From Telopea speciosissima (lineage: Eukaryota > Streptophyta > Magnoliopsida > Proteales > Proteaceae), in the NCBI RefSeq assembly GCF_018873765.1, contig NC_057916.1, forward strand, positions 12,707,501 through 12,771,500: 64,000 nucleotides of DNA, in the 5' to 3' direction. The position numbers were made by a program, and so were the translations under genes. Shown here piece after piece: positions 49,100 to 61,434 of the stretch (position 1 is its first letter; each line of letters starts with the position of its first letter). Below the pieces are notes generated by a model. That model saw only the letters and a program-made list of their open reading frames with translations. It was not told the DNA's origin and ran no database searches.

Positions 49100-50560
49100 T
49101 GGTGCGCTCCCCCTATGCCGCTTGTTATCTAATATGAACTATCAAACAATTCATGATTCCCCTTCTTGAGTTAATTTTTTCTGCCATGAGTATCAATATC
49201 TAGCTGTACCGATTGGCTAAACATAAAACCAGCCGACAAATATGTAAAATTGGTCCAGTTTCAGTATGGGCTCTATATACTTTTGATGTTCAATCAGCCT
49301 CGATCTGGGTCGGTTAATCTGAAGAGGGACCCGAATGAATTAAACCAAAAATACTGAACCTGAACGAATTGAAAATAAACCGTAAGAAACCAAAAATTGT
49401 GATTCAATCTAAGGTCTCCTGACTCTTCATGTGATTCACCAAAAAAAATTAGGTCTCCTGACTTTTCAAACGATTTACAGCTTTTAATCCAGGTCTTAAT
49501 CTTGGGCCAGGTCCATTCATATATGGACCTTTGAGTCCACAGTTTCTACATGTGAGCCAAACCTTTATTTGATTTGGAGACTGGATATAGGATTAATTAA
49601 AGCCTTATTGGCCTGAGGATCGAGCCTTGATCTAATGGAATATCATTTTCAGTCTGGGCAACTTTAGTACCAAAACCTTGCCTCAAATGATTGTATAACT
49701 AACTTCAAAATATTCTAAATAAGATTATAAAATTATTTTAACAATCAAATCCTTTTGATTTGAAAAATAAAATAAATATTACATCTGAAAACTATAATTA
49801 TCAAATCTTGTAAGAATTTTAAGTAGTTTATACAATCATGATTATAAATCTTTTTTTTTTTGTTTCTTTTCAAAACTGATTTTAATTCCCTTCTTTTACT
49901 TTTACTTAAAACCAGAAGGAGCCAATATGTTGGTCTAAAAAGAGGGTACAGTGATGATTCATTTGCTAGAACCAAAAGTGACAATTTTGCAAGATGGGGA
50001 TCCCATAAAAACTTTTCAAGAAGTGCGATAGAATAGATCATTTCTTAATAACAATAGTGAAGGGCCCTGAGAGTACTTAATGTTTTGATGCATAGAAATA
50101 TATACCCAGTTTGGGGAGAGTCTGATCTTGGTCCCAAACACCCATTCAAGTGCAGTAATGGCCATCGGTGGAGGAAATAACTCAAGGAACAATCAGTCCA
50201 TTTAACATTATAGATAGGCAAAAGTTTTCATTCTCTAATGGAGAAGAAAGAATCCCCCCTCCACTGGTGATTTGACCTTGTGATTGAATCAAAAACTCCT
50301 CTCCCTAATCCAATCAAACAGAATCAATGCCAATGGTGAGGGAATTCCTCCTTCAATATGGGTGAAGGAAAACTCAGTCCTTTAAAAGTCTGTACGTTGG
50401 AATCTTGTCGTTTGTTCGATTTTCTTTAGACATGGAAGATTCAAATCATTATTTTATTTATTCCCGTCTACATTGATATACCTCATTTCAATACATGTAC
50501 GTATTCATATCCACCTACATACTTAGAGAAAGAAAAGGAGAGGAGAAAACCACTAATTGT
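49100..50560. other. Gene-free stretch before the TRM-like gene
   Basis: About 49190-49420 carries 'accgattggc ... aaccgtaag' sequence typical of decayed hAT-type MITEs, without clear ends. I see nothing in the rest. Confidence 0.4.
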
Positions 50561-50569
50561 GACTACTCT

Positions 50570-53500
50570 TTACATGCTGACAACCTCTTCTATCAGCTCA
50601 TCAAGTAACAATTTCTCTATTTCCCTACCCACCGCATCAATATCATCCCCTACTTCCAGCCACATCATCTCTGTTCCCAAAACCTTCTGCGACGAGTCAT
50701 TACTTCCTTCCTGTCCCTGGTTCACCAACAATTTCCAAAGCTCGTCCACTAGAGACTCTTCATACCCAGTGGTTAGTCTTTTCATTGCTGGCTTAACCCA
50801 GGGGTGTGGATCCATACATGGCCTAAGAATCTCCATTAACCCATAGTTTATACGATCAAACAACAGCTTCCTTTCTGATCTTGGCCATGTCAAATGTTCA
50901 CGACACTTCTTCTCAAGCTTCTCAAACACCCTGGGATCTACAGGGCATTCCGGTGAGTGCAAAGCTGCCAAAACCATTTCCCGATCCAAAAAATCCAAAC
51001 CCGAATCAACAAACACATCAACAACATAGAAGTAGTCTCGATTTTCTCCAGTGATCAATAAGCTCAAATGGTCACCTTTCTCTTCTAAATGACCAACAGA
51101 TTCTTCTCCAATGTCTTCATCACTTGACACAAACATTTCTATTCCATCTGCATATGGATCTGAGCTCTCCAACTTGAGAAGCTGAAGCTGCATCCGAAGT
51201 CCTAGAGCAAAAAAGGTGAAGAGTTTTAAACTAAGGACAATATGAATTATAACGGGCACATACAAAGGATCTGTCAGTTTTCTATACCATTTAGATCAGC
51301 ACTGACCCTCTCGAAACACTCAGAACCAGATGAGATGTCTTCCTCAAATGGTGGCTCCAGAACTGAAACTGGACTAGGCTGATCAACCTCTTTGGAGCTT
51401 GCTGGAGATTCTGGCTCGGGTAAAGAATAGTTTGCAGAGAGCAATCCTTTCTCAGTGGATTGGTCTGGTTCTTTCTGAAATATTATGACATTTTTCCAGA
51501 GAAAACAATTAGTATCAAAACAATATCATACAACTGATTTAACCAATGAGGAAACCTACTGTGTCATGGTAATAAATCTTAGATAGAAAGAACAAAAGCT
51601 CAAAGGAGTGACCAAAAAGCATCTAAAACAACTCTTTGGCAAGACTGATTACCAAGAAAATGACTGGCTGGATCAGCTAGCCTACTTTATCCAATATATT
51701 AATGCAAGCAAATCATAAGCCATCTGAATTGTAAGCCTACAGGTCCACTCCAAAGAAAGAGTTAAGGGAACAATTTGAGCCTTAAAATCACATGGACTGT
51801 TGGGAGGGAGATGCTCCATGGATCCAAAATCATTTTACTGTCATGAGATCAAGAATTGAAAATTATTTGTTTAGGAAATACAACAGTTATCAGGCTTGCA
51901 GGCTGTGTCACCACTTGGATTTTGAAAAGAAACTAATTTGGAGTAAATTAAAAAGAAAAACGAATAATTAAATAGTAAATACATCCAAACGATAATGAGA
52001 GGGTGTGTAAAACAAATGTTTAGAGATATTTCTGTTGAGCACAAATACAGTTTGGCGTTTGAGATTGATTTGGCCTTATTATTGTGGGTTACATGTTCAC
52101 CACTCTTCTTTTTCTTCCAACCCCTTCCCCCCACCCCCCCCCCCAACCCAAAAAAAGGAAAAGAGGGAAAAAAAAAAAGAAAAAAAAAAGAGAAGATTAA
52201 AAGTGAGGAGGAAAAAAAATTAGGTTAACCCTAGCAAAACTGATGTTTCAGTGTATCAAAAATTAACCCAACACACCACTACAGAAAATGAAATGGAAGG
52301 CACCAAAAGGATTCCCAAAATTTTTTTCCCCCTTTGGATGGGAGGGGCGGGTGGAATCCATTTTCACTAAATCAAATTTAGCTAACAAAAAGAGGGGGGG
52401 AGGGAACACAATTCAAATAAATCATAGAAGAAAGTAAGCATTTTCAGAATATGTGCTCCTTGATAATTACATTGTACACTACAGCAAACCAACCCTAAAT
52501 GTTGGTCAGTGAAGAAACAAAACATAAACAAAATTAGGCTATCTTTGGTATCATTTATGTTTTCATTTATTTGACACATTTTTCATTTTTGCAGAGGTTT
52601 GGTATCATTTATGAACCTTATTTCTATTTAAATAAGTCAGAATAACACAAAAATCATAAAAGACTCAGAAGCCATTTATTTTACGCGCTCAACTTTAATA
52701 AACAAGTGTTCTAATGGCTAAAAAGAAGGGGTAAAATGGTAAAAACATATTCTAAAAGAAACAATATAGCCAGGCAATTGGTTGAAGTAAACAAAGTGGA
52801 AAACAGATATTATCAATTGAACGATCCGACTAGGCATTCTCCTCCTTCTCGGTTCTGACCCACCAAATCGAAGACCTTTTCTTCTTCTGAGTTCTCATTT
52901 CTTTGATTCTAAAGTGTGAACTCAACTGGGTCAATGGTGATTCCCTGTGAATCTGCAGTACTTGGTTGCTGGCAGCGAATCTACGGTTTCTGTTTTCTTG
53001 TCTTGAAGCTGAGACTTTCAGCAAATCTATGCTTCTTTAAGTTTTGAATCCGTACATTTGAATAATCTACTATTAATTTGGAGGCGCAGTTGGTAAGTAT
53101 TGTTGGTCCTAAATGAGAGTTTCATTGAGCGATCTATAAGAAGCTAAGTATACAAGGGCTTTGCCAGTTTGAAATGAATTTCACTGTGATCTAGTTGGTT
53201 GATTTCCAAAACCTTAGTGGGGAAATTGTTTTATGTGTTAGTGTAGTATTAGTAGCAGCAGATGTTCTGTAAATTTTTCGGATTTGCTAGAAGCTTGTAC
53301 TCAGCCTTGAAAATTTTCTTCTCTGGGTATCATGAAATTTTGCATGAGAGTTCATTGGGTGTAGTTATGTAGATTATCTGCAATATGCTGGAAGTTGGTA
53401 GTGGTAAGCCTTGAAAACTTTTGTCTAAGAGTGAGGTTATGGTGGGTATGTCTAGGTAATTAGATTGGGCTAGGGATTGGCTCTTCCAAAGCTTGTTTGG

Positions 53501-56500
53501 ACTGTTTGGAGATACTTGTCAAGTTTGTTTTTTCTTTTTTCCTTTTTTGGTGAGGGGAGAGAGTGGAATAAGGTGACATAGAGGATGATGTTTCACAGAG
53601 AATTAAAGTGGGATGAATGAAGTGGAGAGGTGAGTCCGGAGTGTTGTGTGACCGACGTATTCCTCTAAAGCTTAAAGGAAATTTCTATAGGACTATTGTT
53701 CGCCCGGCCTGATGTATGGGGCAGAATGTTGGGCAATTAAGAAGTATCATCTTGATAAGCTTTGTGTAGCAGAGACGAGGATGTCAAGATGGATGTGTGG
53801 AAAAATAAAGAAGTACGGAATGAACATATAAGAGCAGACTTGGGAGTTGCCCCGATCAATGACAAGCTTCAAGAGAGTCGTTTAAGGTGGTATGGTCATA
53901 TTCAACAAAGGCCTAGGATGCCCTAGTGAGGAGTGATATGATTCTGATTGAAGGAGCTAAAAGAGCTAGGGGCAGAACTAAAATGACCATAGGAGAAGTG
54001 GTGAAGATGGACATGCATAGTCTAAGTCTGGTTCCAAGTATGACCTCAGATAGAGCCTATTGGAGGGCAAGAATCTATATCGCAGACCCCATTTAGCTGA
54101 GATTATCCTGACATGCTAGGTTGTGCCTCTTTCCTCTTACTATCTTTCATTTGTCTTTTTTCCTTTGTCATTTCCCATCACTTTCCCCATCCCTCTTCCC
54201 CCATCTTTTCTTCACCTTTTGTTTTAGTATAACTATGTTTTCTCTATTTTGTTTTGTTTGGATCCATGTAGCCAACCCCACTAAGTTGGGATAATGTTGA
54301 GTTTGTTGTTGTAGAGAGTGGAATAAGATGTTCATGATGAAATTCAAAAAGTAACAGAGGAGCCAATGATTAACCCAATCATGGAAGCAGTTGCTACAAA
54401 AGGCTTACCTTATGATGAAGTGGTGGATAATGTGATGAGGGATTAATTGTTGCAAAGAACATTTCTTATCCAAAAGTGCAACCTATGGTTAGTGCAAGCA
54501 GTGAATTGATTGCTTCAGAGTATACTAACCCAAAGGAAAGTCTTGTATGTACTATAGATAATACATTTGCTGTTGCAGAGAATATTACTTATCGAAAAGA
54601 GGGCGGTTGATTTTGACAAGGAATTACAAACTGTAGAGAAAATTACTCTTTTACAACAAGAAAGCATGTCATGTCCATATAGAGCTTTTAGCTATGAAGT
54701 GGTATTATATGAGCTTTAATCAATACATATGTTGTTTAGCAATGTGTTGAGTCTTTGTTTTTGTTATATCTGCTGTCTCAGAATTCCTCACCTATCTTGT
54801 GAAAGTTTTCATTTCTCTCTCTCTCTCTTTTTTTTTTTTTTTTTTTCTGGGGGGAGGGGGGGAGGAGGGGTGAGGGGTTGAGGATCATAAACTCTTTAAT
54901 ATTCAATAATCGACATAATGGTTGTTCTGTTCAATTAGGATAAAGAAAAAGTTGGTACATTCAAGAGCTGTTAGTGGAATAAAGTTGGGTTTCGATCATT
55001 ACAGTGGTCACCTTGTTCTTTGTATTTGGCTTTTACTTTAATAATCAACAATCGAAATAAAGGTTGTTCATTATCCCCCGCCCCCTCCAACCACCACCAC
55101 CCAGCAAAAAAAAAAAGGTTTTGCCCAGACTGGTTGAAAGGGTTACCATGTTTCTAGAGTAACTTTTGTTGTGGCCTCATTTCTACAAAAAAATACTATA
55201 AATGGAGTTCTAAAAAGCAATATTTAATAAAAGTTTCAAAGTTATAAAAAATATTCTGCACATAGGCATACCAAACCTATTTTTCATTTTATAATCTATA
55301 ATTTCTAGTACTTACCAAAGGATTTTTATTTTAAGATCATATATGATTTTCATTAATGATTTTTATAAATAGGTCATAAACAAAACATAAATGATACCAA
55401 AGATAAAATTATTGTACCTGAAATTAGGATGTTAAGATGGATGAAAGTGTGTCAATCGGTGTGAGCTTTAGGGAAACCAAAACCGAACCAATAAGGGTTT
55501 TCGGTTTCAGTTTGGGTTCTGCTCGATTTCGGTTCGGGTTGTGATATCAGATTCAATTCGGTTCGGTTTGAAACCCGGGTATAGGCTGGTTTTGGGTAGG
55601 AATTAGGTAGAGTTTTTAGGGTTTTGGGGTTGGTTTTAGTTTTCGATTCGGTTTGGTCCTATCGGGCTGGCCAATCGGTGGCCTGTCGGTTTAGCCTGAA
55701 CCGAGCCGAAACCAAAATGTGCTCTAACCCGGAAACTGAAGCCGAACCGATAAGCCATCGGTTCAGTTTGGATCAGGCTTGATTGGGTTTGGCAGGGCCG
55801 GTTTTGCCGGTTCGTTTTAGGTTTTGACACCCTTAGATGGATGAGTGGTGAAAATAGAAAAAGATAAAATAAGAAATTATCAAATTAGCGCTAATTTAGG
55901 AATAGCATAAAAACATGATTAGTTGCGAGAAAATCATTTGATGTGGCATGGAAATGTGCATCGGAGGCCTTTGAGTGCTCCAATACGAAGGGGTGATTTG
56001 GTGTAGATCAAAGAAGTTAAAAGAGTCAACGGTAGGCCTAAAATGACTATAGGAGAAATGGTGAGAAAAGACATGCATAGCTTAGGACTGCTAACAAGTA
56101 TGGCTTTGAATAAAGCTGATTGGTGAAAAAGGATACTTGTAGCCGACCCCATTTTGTTGAGATAAGGCTGAGTTGAGTTGTAATACAGAAAACCAGCCTA
56201 CTCAACTGGAGAAGTACATGCAAGTGGTTAATTAAGTCAAATCTAGGTGAAACAAGAGGCCTCAAGATTGTGATCATAATGCAAAGTCAAACAACATAAA
56301 GAGAACCAAATCAGCCAGTGACTACACAATCGTACCCACTTCCACAAAGGCAAAAGGGTGGGGGGAGTCATTGGAGATGTGCCTCTAACAGTTTATCAAG
56401 CATCATTTGAAACCACGCTACCAACTATCAAAGTGAGGAATGTCAGTAACGCTCATGCATGTAGCTTAAGTTCACTAACTTCACAAGGAAAAGTAAAACA

Positions 56501-59500
56501 GAACAGCAACAACTCAATACAGAAAACTTTTTCAAAAGAAACAAAATAAATAAAAACTCAAGAAAATCCCAGAAAACTCTTGTGAGAAAACTGTCCTGAA
56601 ATTTAAGAACCTAAAGGAAGGCGTAAAAGAAATCTAGAGGAAATTACCATATTTTGCTGATGGCATCAGCAAGAAACCTATTGTTTGACATAAAATCTGA
56701 ACGTTGCAATAGTTATTCTGATATTATTATTCATTTACAAAGTCAACCAGTTGAGTTTAAATCTTTTAACACCCTCATTCTAGAAAAAGAGCACATCTAC
56801 CTCCAGTGTGTCCATGTGTATGAGAAAATAAGTCTTGACTCGGGATTATTAGACTGCCTAGAGACACCTGCTTCCGAACACATCAATTTTCTGAACTCCA
56901 ATCTATGATTACAAGTTGAGTAAAAATAGAAAGTGACAAGGTCCAAATGAAAAATTACTCTAGGATAACAAAGATACAGGTGACAAGCAATCCATCTAAC
57001 ATGTTTGAGAGGGCAGTCAACAAGAGAATTCTAACCTTTAGAATTGATTCATTAGCATCATGAACAGAGGAGGCTTCAACGTTCTCTAATATGATACAGG
57101 CTGCCGATTCAGGCAGTTCCTCTTCAGGGGTTTCGGCAAGGCTGTTTATGTCCCACATCTCAGAAACTACCACTTCCTCAACAATTGGCCTCTTATCTGC
57201 CACATCACAAGAGAGCGGTTCAGGAATAATAGGTTTCTGCTCAGGTTGATCCCTTTCTACCAGATTCTTTCTTGGTTCATCCAGCCTTGGATGAGTTTCT
57301 TGTTCAGCATGATTATTCTCCCAATTTGTTCTAAAAGAAGAGTGAGATTTGCCATTCTTGTAGCTTAGGTCCCTGAGGAATGAATCTTCAATGCGGTTGG
57401 AATTTTTAATTATTAAATTATGAGGTCCCCGGTTGATAGCCTTTGACATCAACCAGCTGTCATTCCCAACAGCTCCATGAGCAATGCCAGATTTTGGATT
57501 TTCAAACAAAGTAAATGAAGCTGGAACTGATTTGGACCTTGGCAGATGTTTAGGATAGCCATCTTTCCAACCATCTCTACTGCTAATACCAATAGGGGTA
57601 CCCCACCTTGCAATTCCATCAGTCCTTGCCAATCCATCACCTGACCCCAACATCGTTGGCTGGGTTTCTTTATCAGGCATAGCAAGCATTTCACCAAGGG
57701 TGCTGCCCTTGCCAACCAATCCCACTTCTTGATATCGGCGAGTCCTCTTCCACCTTTCTGAGAGTCGCTTCTTTGCCTCCTTGCTTACAGATGACTCAGT
57801 TGAACATGATGATGATGGACTGTACCTGTTCTTCCACTCAAGGATATCTCTAGAAGTTGGTGGCACGGCCTCTGATTCATTTGCAGAATCAACCTCCGAC
57901 ATGCTACATGAACTCTCATCCCCAGCATAACCTCTAAGACGTGAGCTGGATGCCCTTATAGAACTATTGCTTACACCTTGTCTCATTTGTCTAGTAATCT
58001 CCTTTGCAATTTCTCTGGAACTTTTAGACCTATGCCTCACATTGTTTGATGAACTTTTTCTATCCCACACTTCAGCAGACAACTGATGATTCTCAGAACT
58101 TCGAGATTCACCATCGATCCTGCATTCTGAATGGAAGCCTACGGAAGAACTTGGTGAGGCAGATCTTGATGTAATATGTGCCTTTCCAGGGTTGGGCTTC
58201 AAAACAACAATCCTCGTAGGAAGAACACAGTCCTCATCCTTCTCTTCAAACCGAGATTTCATGTTCTTAGATGAATTGTAGGCACCATCTCTACCATGGC
58301 CATGGCCAAAGTCTTTCGGCATCAAGTTTATAGTTTCCCCCTGGTCAGTTTTTCGCCCAGCTTTCCAGCATATGTCAGGGTGTTCATGCATTGAAGCATT
58401 TGATGATTTTAAGACTGTTATGTGACCAAATTGGTGAGTGGGTGGGGCACCATGGAGATCACGTAAATGCTTTGAGAATAGAGAATCTGGTTCTTGAAGA
58501 AATTTCAGTAAGAGATCCTTGTTGGAGTCTAACACATCTAGTGCATCATGGAATTCCTTTGATTGTTGAAGCTTTTCATCAGTCGATAGACGTTTTGCAT
58601 CCATGAACTTCTGCCTAATGAATGCCATCTTTGAATCACTAGGTTTAGAGTTTCCTATGCCTTTCTGAATTGATGGCTTACTCTGCTTCTCTCCCTTTGA
58701 TGTTTCCCTGACTTCAAAGACATCCTTGAATTCCTGAGCCTCCTTGACATGCTTCTTTCTTGAGAAACGGGCCTCATGCGATGGTTTCTTCTCTTGAAAA
58801 GCTATAGATGCAGTTTTTTGTAGGTAGTTTTTCGAGAACACTTTCGGTTGTTCATGAACAGGCTGCTGAGATGGCAATGCATCAAGGCCCATCAATCTTG
58901 CAATAACACTTGGAGGACGTCGCTTGGATTCCATATCTTTTGACAATTCTTCTGCTAATAGCTTCTTCATTGGAGTCCCACAGGCTTGTTTTGAAGAACT
59001 TCTCCTCAAATCAAACATAAACTAAAACAAACACAAAATATACTTGCATCAGGTGGAAGAAGATATTCAGTAATTATAAGGGGGGGGGTAGGGGGAAAGA
59101 ACCACGTCTCATTGAGATATCAGCAAGACTGACATTTGATTCTTTACCAAGTAAATATAATTAATTAAAGAGAAATTAGTGCAAAGAGGATAAATGGCTT
59201 ACCGAATCTTCATCTACAGGACCACTGCTACAAGAACTAGAATCAGAGGCTTCATCCGAGGAGATCACTGATTTTCTGCTCTGCCAATCTCCTGGAAATA
59301 AACACAGTACTATTATGACTAAAGTTCCATGGGGAAAATATGCACTATACAGATTAATAGAAATAGCAGATAGCCTTTTAAAAATAGAAAACCATAGAAC
59401 AGCAAAGAATATTGGGAAAAGTATCCACACCCAAAGATGAGATGAACATTGGAGATAGCAAATAGCTGCAATAAACTTTTACTTCCCTCCCAAGGATAGA

Positions 59501-60146
59501 GTTACCCATTAATTTCATTCGTAACCGAGCTATTGTTGAACATGCTGAAGAAGAAGAAGAACAGAGACGGGAAAGGATCTTTCTGACATCAAGTAATATT
59601 TATAGAAAATGGCAGGCCGAAATCAAGTGCAAATCGGAACCATACCAGACAAATAAATAACAGAACGGTTAAAAGATATAAAAGCAGAACATGAAGCAAA
59701 ACGTTCACCCGGGAGAATACCAAATAAAAAACACTCGCCATTGCCAACAAAAAGCAGAAAAGCAAAGAAAGAAAAAAAAAATCTAAAGGAAGCCCACATC
59801 ACTGTTATGATACCTCATTATAACCTCCAAACTCTTCCATTGAAGAGAGACATAATCATGCGAATAGCACCATAGGAAAAAATCAAATACAGATATCATT
59901 CGAAGCAAAACCTACTTTTCTCAAAACAGAATAATACCAACATCAATAAGTAAAAAAAAAAAAAAAAAGAAGGAAATTCAACCTTAAAATAACGCCACAG
60001 CTGCACATATGAGGAAAGGAAAGGAAGAAAAAAGCCCTAGAAGCCATGGCAACCGTTGTCTGACCTTCTGACGAGAGGTTTCTGATCTTTGCTGCATATC
60101 CGTGTGAAGGTCTCTCCCGACCATGCCACCTCTGAAATCCCTCCAT
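50570..60146 (-). CDS. TRM-family protein (DUF3741 and DUF4378), five exons
   Basis: TON1-recruiting-motif-like proteins associate with cortical microtubules and influence cell shape and division planes; the role here is inferred from family only. Exons on the minus strand: 60146-60065, 59291-59203, 59021-57036, 51474-51288 and 51201-50570. They make 2976 nt and 991 residues with matching phases. Seen features are [18 protein letters not shown] (the conserved N-terminal motif of the family), then a DUF3741-like segment [19 protein letters not shown] and [17 protein letters not shown], long Ser-rich disordered stretches, and a C-terminal DUF4378 ([20 protein letters not shown] and following, ending [12 protein letters not shown]). 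The first exon is least certain: another ATG exon at 59519-59507 also fits the phase. Intron 3 (5.6 kb) is filled with nested transposons. A GA-rich leader and the promoter lie beyond 60150. Confidence 0.85.
52537..55408. mobile_element. PIF/Harbinger-like non-autonomous element, 2.9 kb, in TRM intron 3
   Basis: An exact 23-bp inverted repeat, containing ATCTTTGGTATCATTTATG, starts at 52540 and is mirrored at 55382-55404. TTA lies on both sides (52534-52536 and 55409-55411). A sub-terminal copy 'ggtttggtatcatttatgaa' lies at about 52594 and a partial mirror near 55250. No transposase is recognised. A 5'-truncated LINE inserted inside (53573-54312). The outermost 3 bases of the two ends differ, so the assignment is tentative. 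Confidence 0.6.
53573..54312 (+). mobile_element. 5'-truncated RTE-like LINE with perfect 15-bp target duplication
   Basis: Translation in several frames gives [20 protein letters not shown], a [13 protein letters not shown]-like segment, [11 protein letters not shown] and [17 protein letters not shown], the reverse-transcriptase tail of plant RTE-type LINEs. The 3' end has the 'tagccaaccccactaagttg' motif and TTG repeats. The flanks carry AGAGAGTGGAATAAG exactly (53558-53572 and 54313-54327). The frame is broken, but the duplication is intact. Confidence 0.85.
55419..56175 (+). mobile_element. RTE-like LINE 3' fragment interrupted by a MITE
   Basis: It begins EIRMLRWM and, after the MITE at 55444-55835, continues with the rest of the tail: '[10 protein letters not shown]', [13 protein letters not shown] and [20 protein letters not shown]. 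It ends with 'gccgaccccattttgttgag'. It is related to 53573-54312 but more diverged. No target duplication was found. Confidence 0.7.
55444..55835. mobile_element. 392-bp hAT-type MITE nested in LINE, perfect 8-bp duplication
   Basis: The ends are AAAGTGTGTCAATCGG and GGTTTTGACACCCTTA (imperfect inverted repeats). GATGGATG lies on both sides (55436-55443 and 55836-55843). The interior is 'cggttcggtttcggtt' low-complexity sequence. It belongs to the 14482 and 61435 family. Confidence 0.85.
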
Positions 60147-60149
60147 ATT

Positions 60150-61150
60150 CACGCATAAAAAGCCAAAATCTCGATCTCAGTACACGAACATAAATCTTAA
60201 ATCCCGGAAGAGTAACACGACGATTTGTCGTGGAGAATGAAGGAAGGATCCCAGAAAATCATACTCAGAAACCTCAGCTTTTCTATCTTATGTTATCTTA
60301 AAAAAGAACTGCGATATAAAATTGTTTCTATGCGTGTCTGATCTGAGAAACGCACGGATCGGAACCAAGTCGTGTTGGCTTCGCAAAGGAAAGAATGTGC
60401 GAGAGAACAAAGAAGAGAAGCTCCAAAAATGGCAAGAAAAAAAGGAAGAAAGATAGTTGAAGCTCTGGTTCCCAAACTGTAACGCAACGGCGGACATTAA
60501 TGTCTCTCCTGACGATCTCGACCCAGATCTTTCGGCTTTCACTCCTCCTTTACATCACTACCTCAGCTATTAACAACTGGATAACCTGAGAAATGAGAAT
60601 GGAGAGAGAGTGAGAGAGAGATACAGAGTTTTTTGAACTTTCAAATACCGATTTTCTGACACCAACCTGACCCTTGCGCGGGCTAATGCCCTAATCCACG
60701 CGGCGCTTCTCTAATGGATCACGTATTTAATGATCTTCCTTATTCTCAAATTAATTGACTATAATGTCCTTTCGTTAAATAAAGTAGGTTATTACCACCG
60801 TACATGTGGATGTCCATCAAGACTGATTGTCTCCGTTAAGGTCTCTCCGTTACATTGGATCTTGTCCCCGTATCACACATTTGAAAATGACAGTATCTAA
60901 ATACGTGTTTAATGGCGTGGGCCTGGGTTAACGACAACTCGGCCCATCATGCGTGAAGTATACGAAAGCATGGGACCCACTGGATAGTTCCCGTTTAACA
61001 ACAACAAATAAGCTCTGATGCTTTCCTCTATCACATCAATTTAAAGCAATATCCCTAAGTTTTAACTTTAACCATTCGTATCATCACATAATCTAACGCC
61101 CTTTAATTAATACCAATTGAAACAGTAGGGTTATAAGGTAGGGTCTTCAT
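60150..61150. other. Promoter side of the TRM-like gene and gene-free flank
   Basis: About 60150-60640 is the likely leader and core promoter of the minus-strand TRM-like gene, including a GA-rich stretch near 60600-60630. The remaining sequence to 61150 shows no recognised feature. Confidence 0.4.
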
Positions 61151-61154
61151 GATT

Positions 61155-61395
61155 CGAGGTCGGTATCGTATCGGACAATACATTTCAGTTTTACTAGTCA
61201 CTGATCTTGATACTGTATCAATATTGTATCGATAAAATAGAACAAACAAAAGATAAATTAGTGAGGAAAAAAATAAAAAGCATGGAAAATCAGGGCAAAT
61301 TTTGTCTATTACGATGAATTCATGCCGACATTATATTGATATTGTATTGGTTTTGCAACTGATCAATACCCGATCCAATACCTTGCACTAAAAGC
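61155..61395 (+). repeat. 'TATCGGTATCG' dispersed repeat
   Basis: Sequence such as 'tattggttttgcaactgatc' and 'caatacccgatccaatac' closely follows 24140-24210. Related decayed material lies near 26640-26710. The element ends were not determined. Confidence 0.5.
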
Positions 61396-61434
61396 ACGAG
61401 GGTCTTCTTAAAATGAGTCTCGAATCCCAAGGAG

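Noticed and set aside
50559-50846. 95-codon plus-strand open frame
   Set aside because: It is a Ser-rich shadow of the DUF4378 exon on the minus strand.
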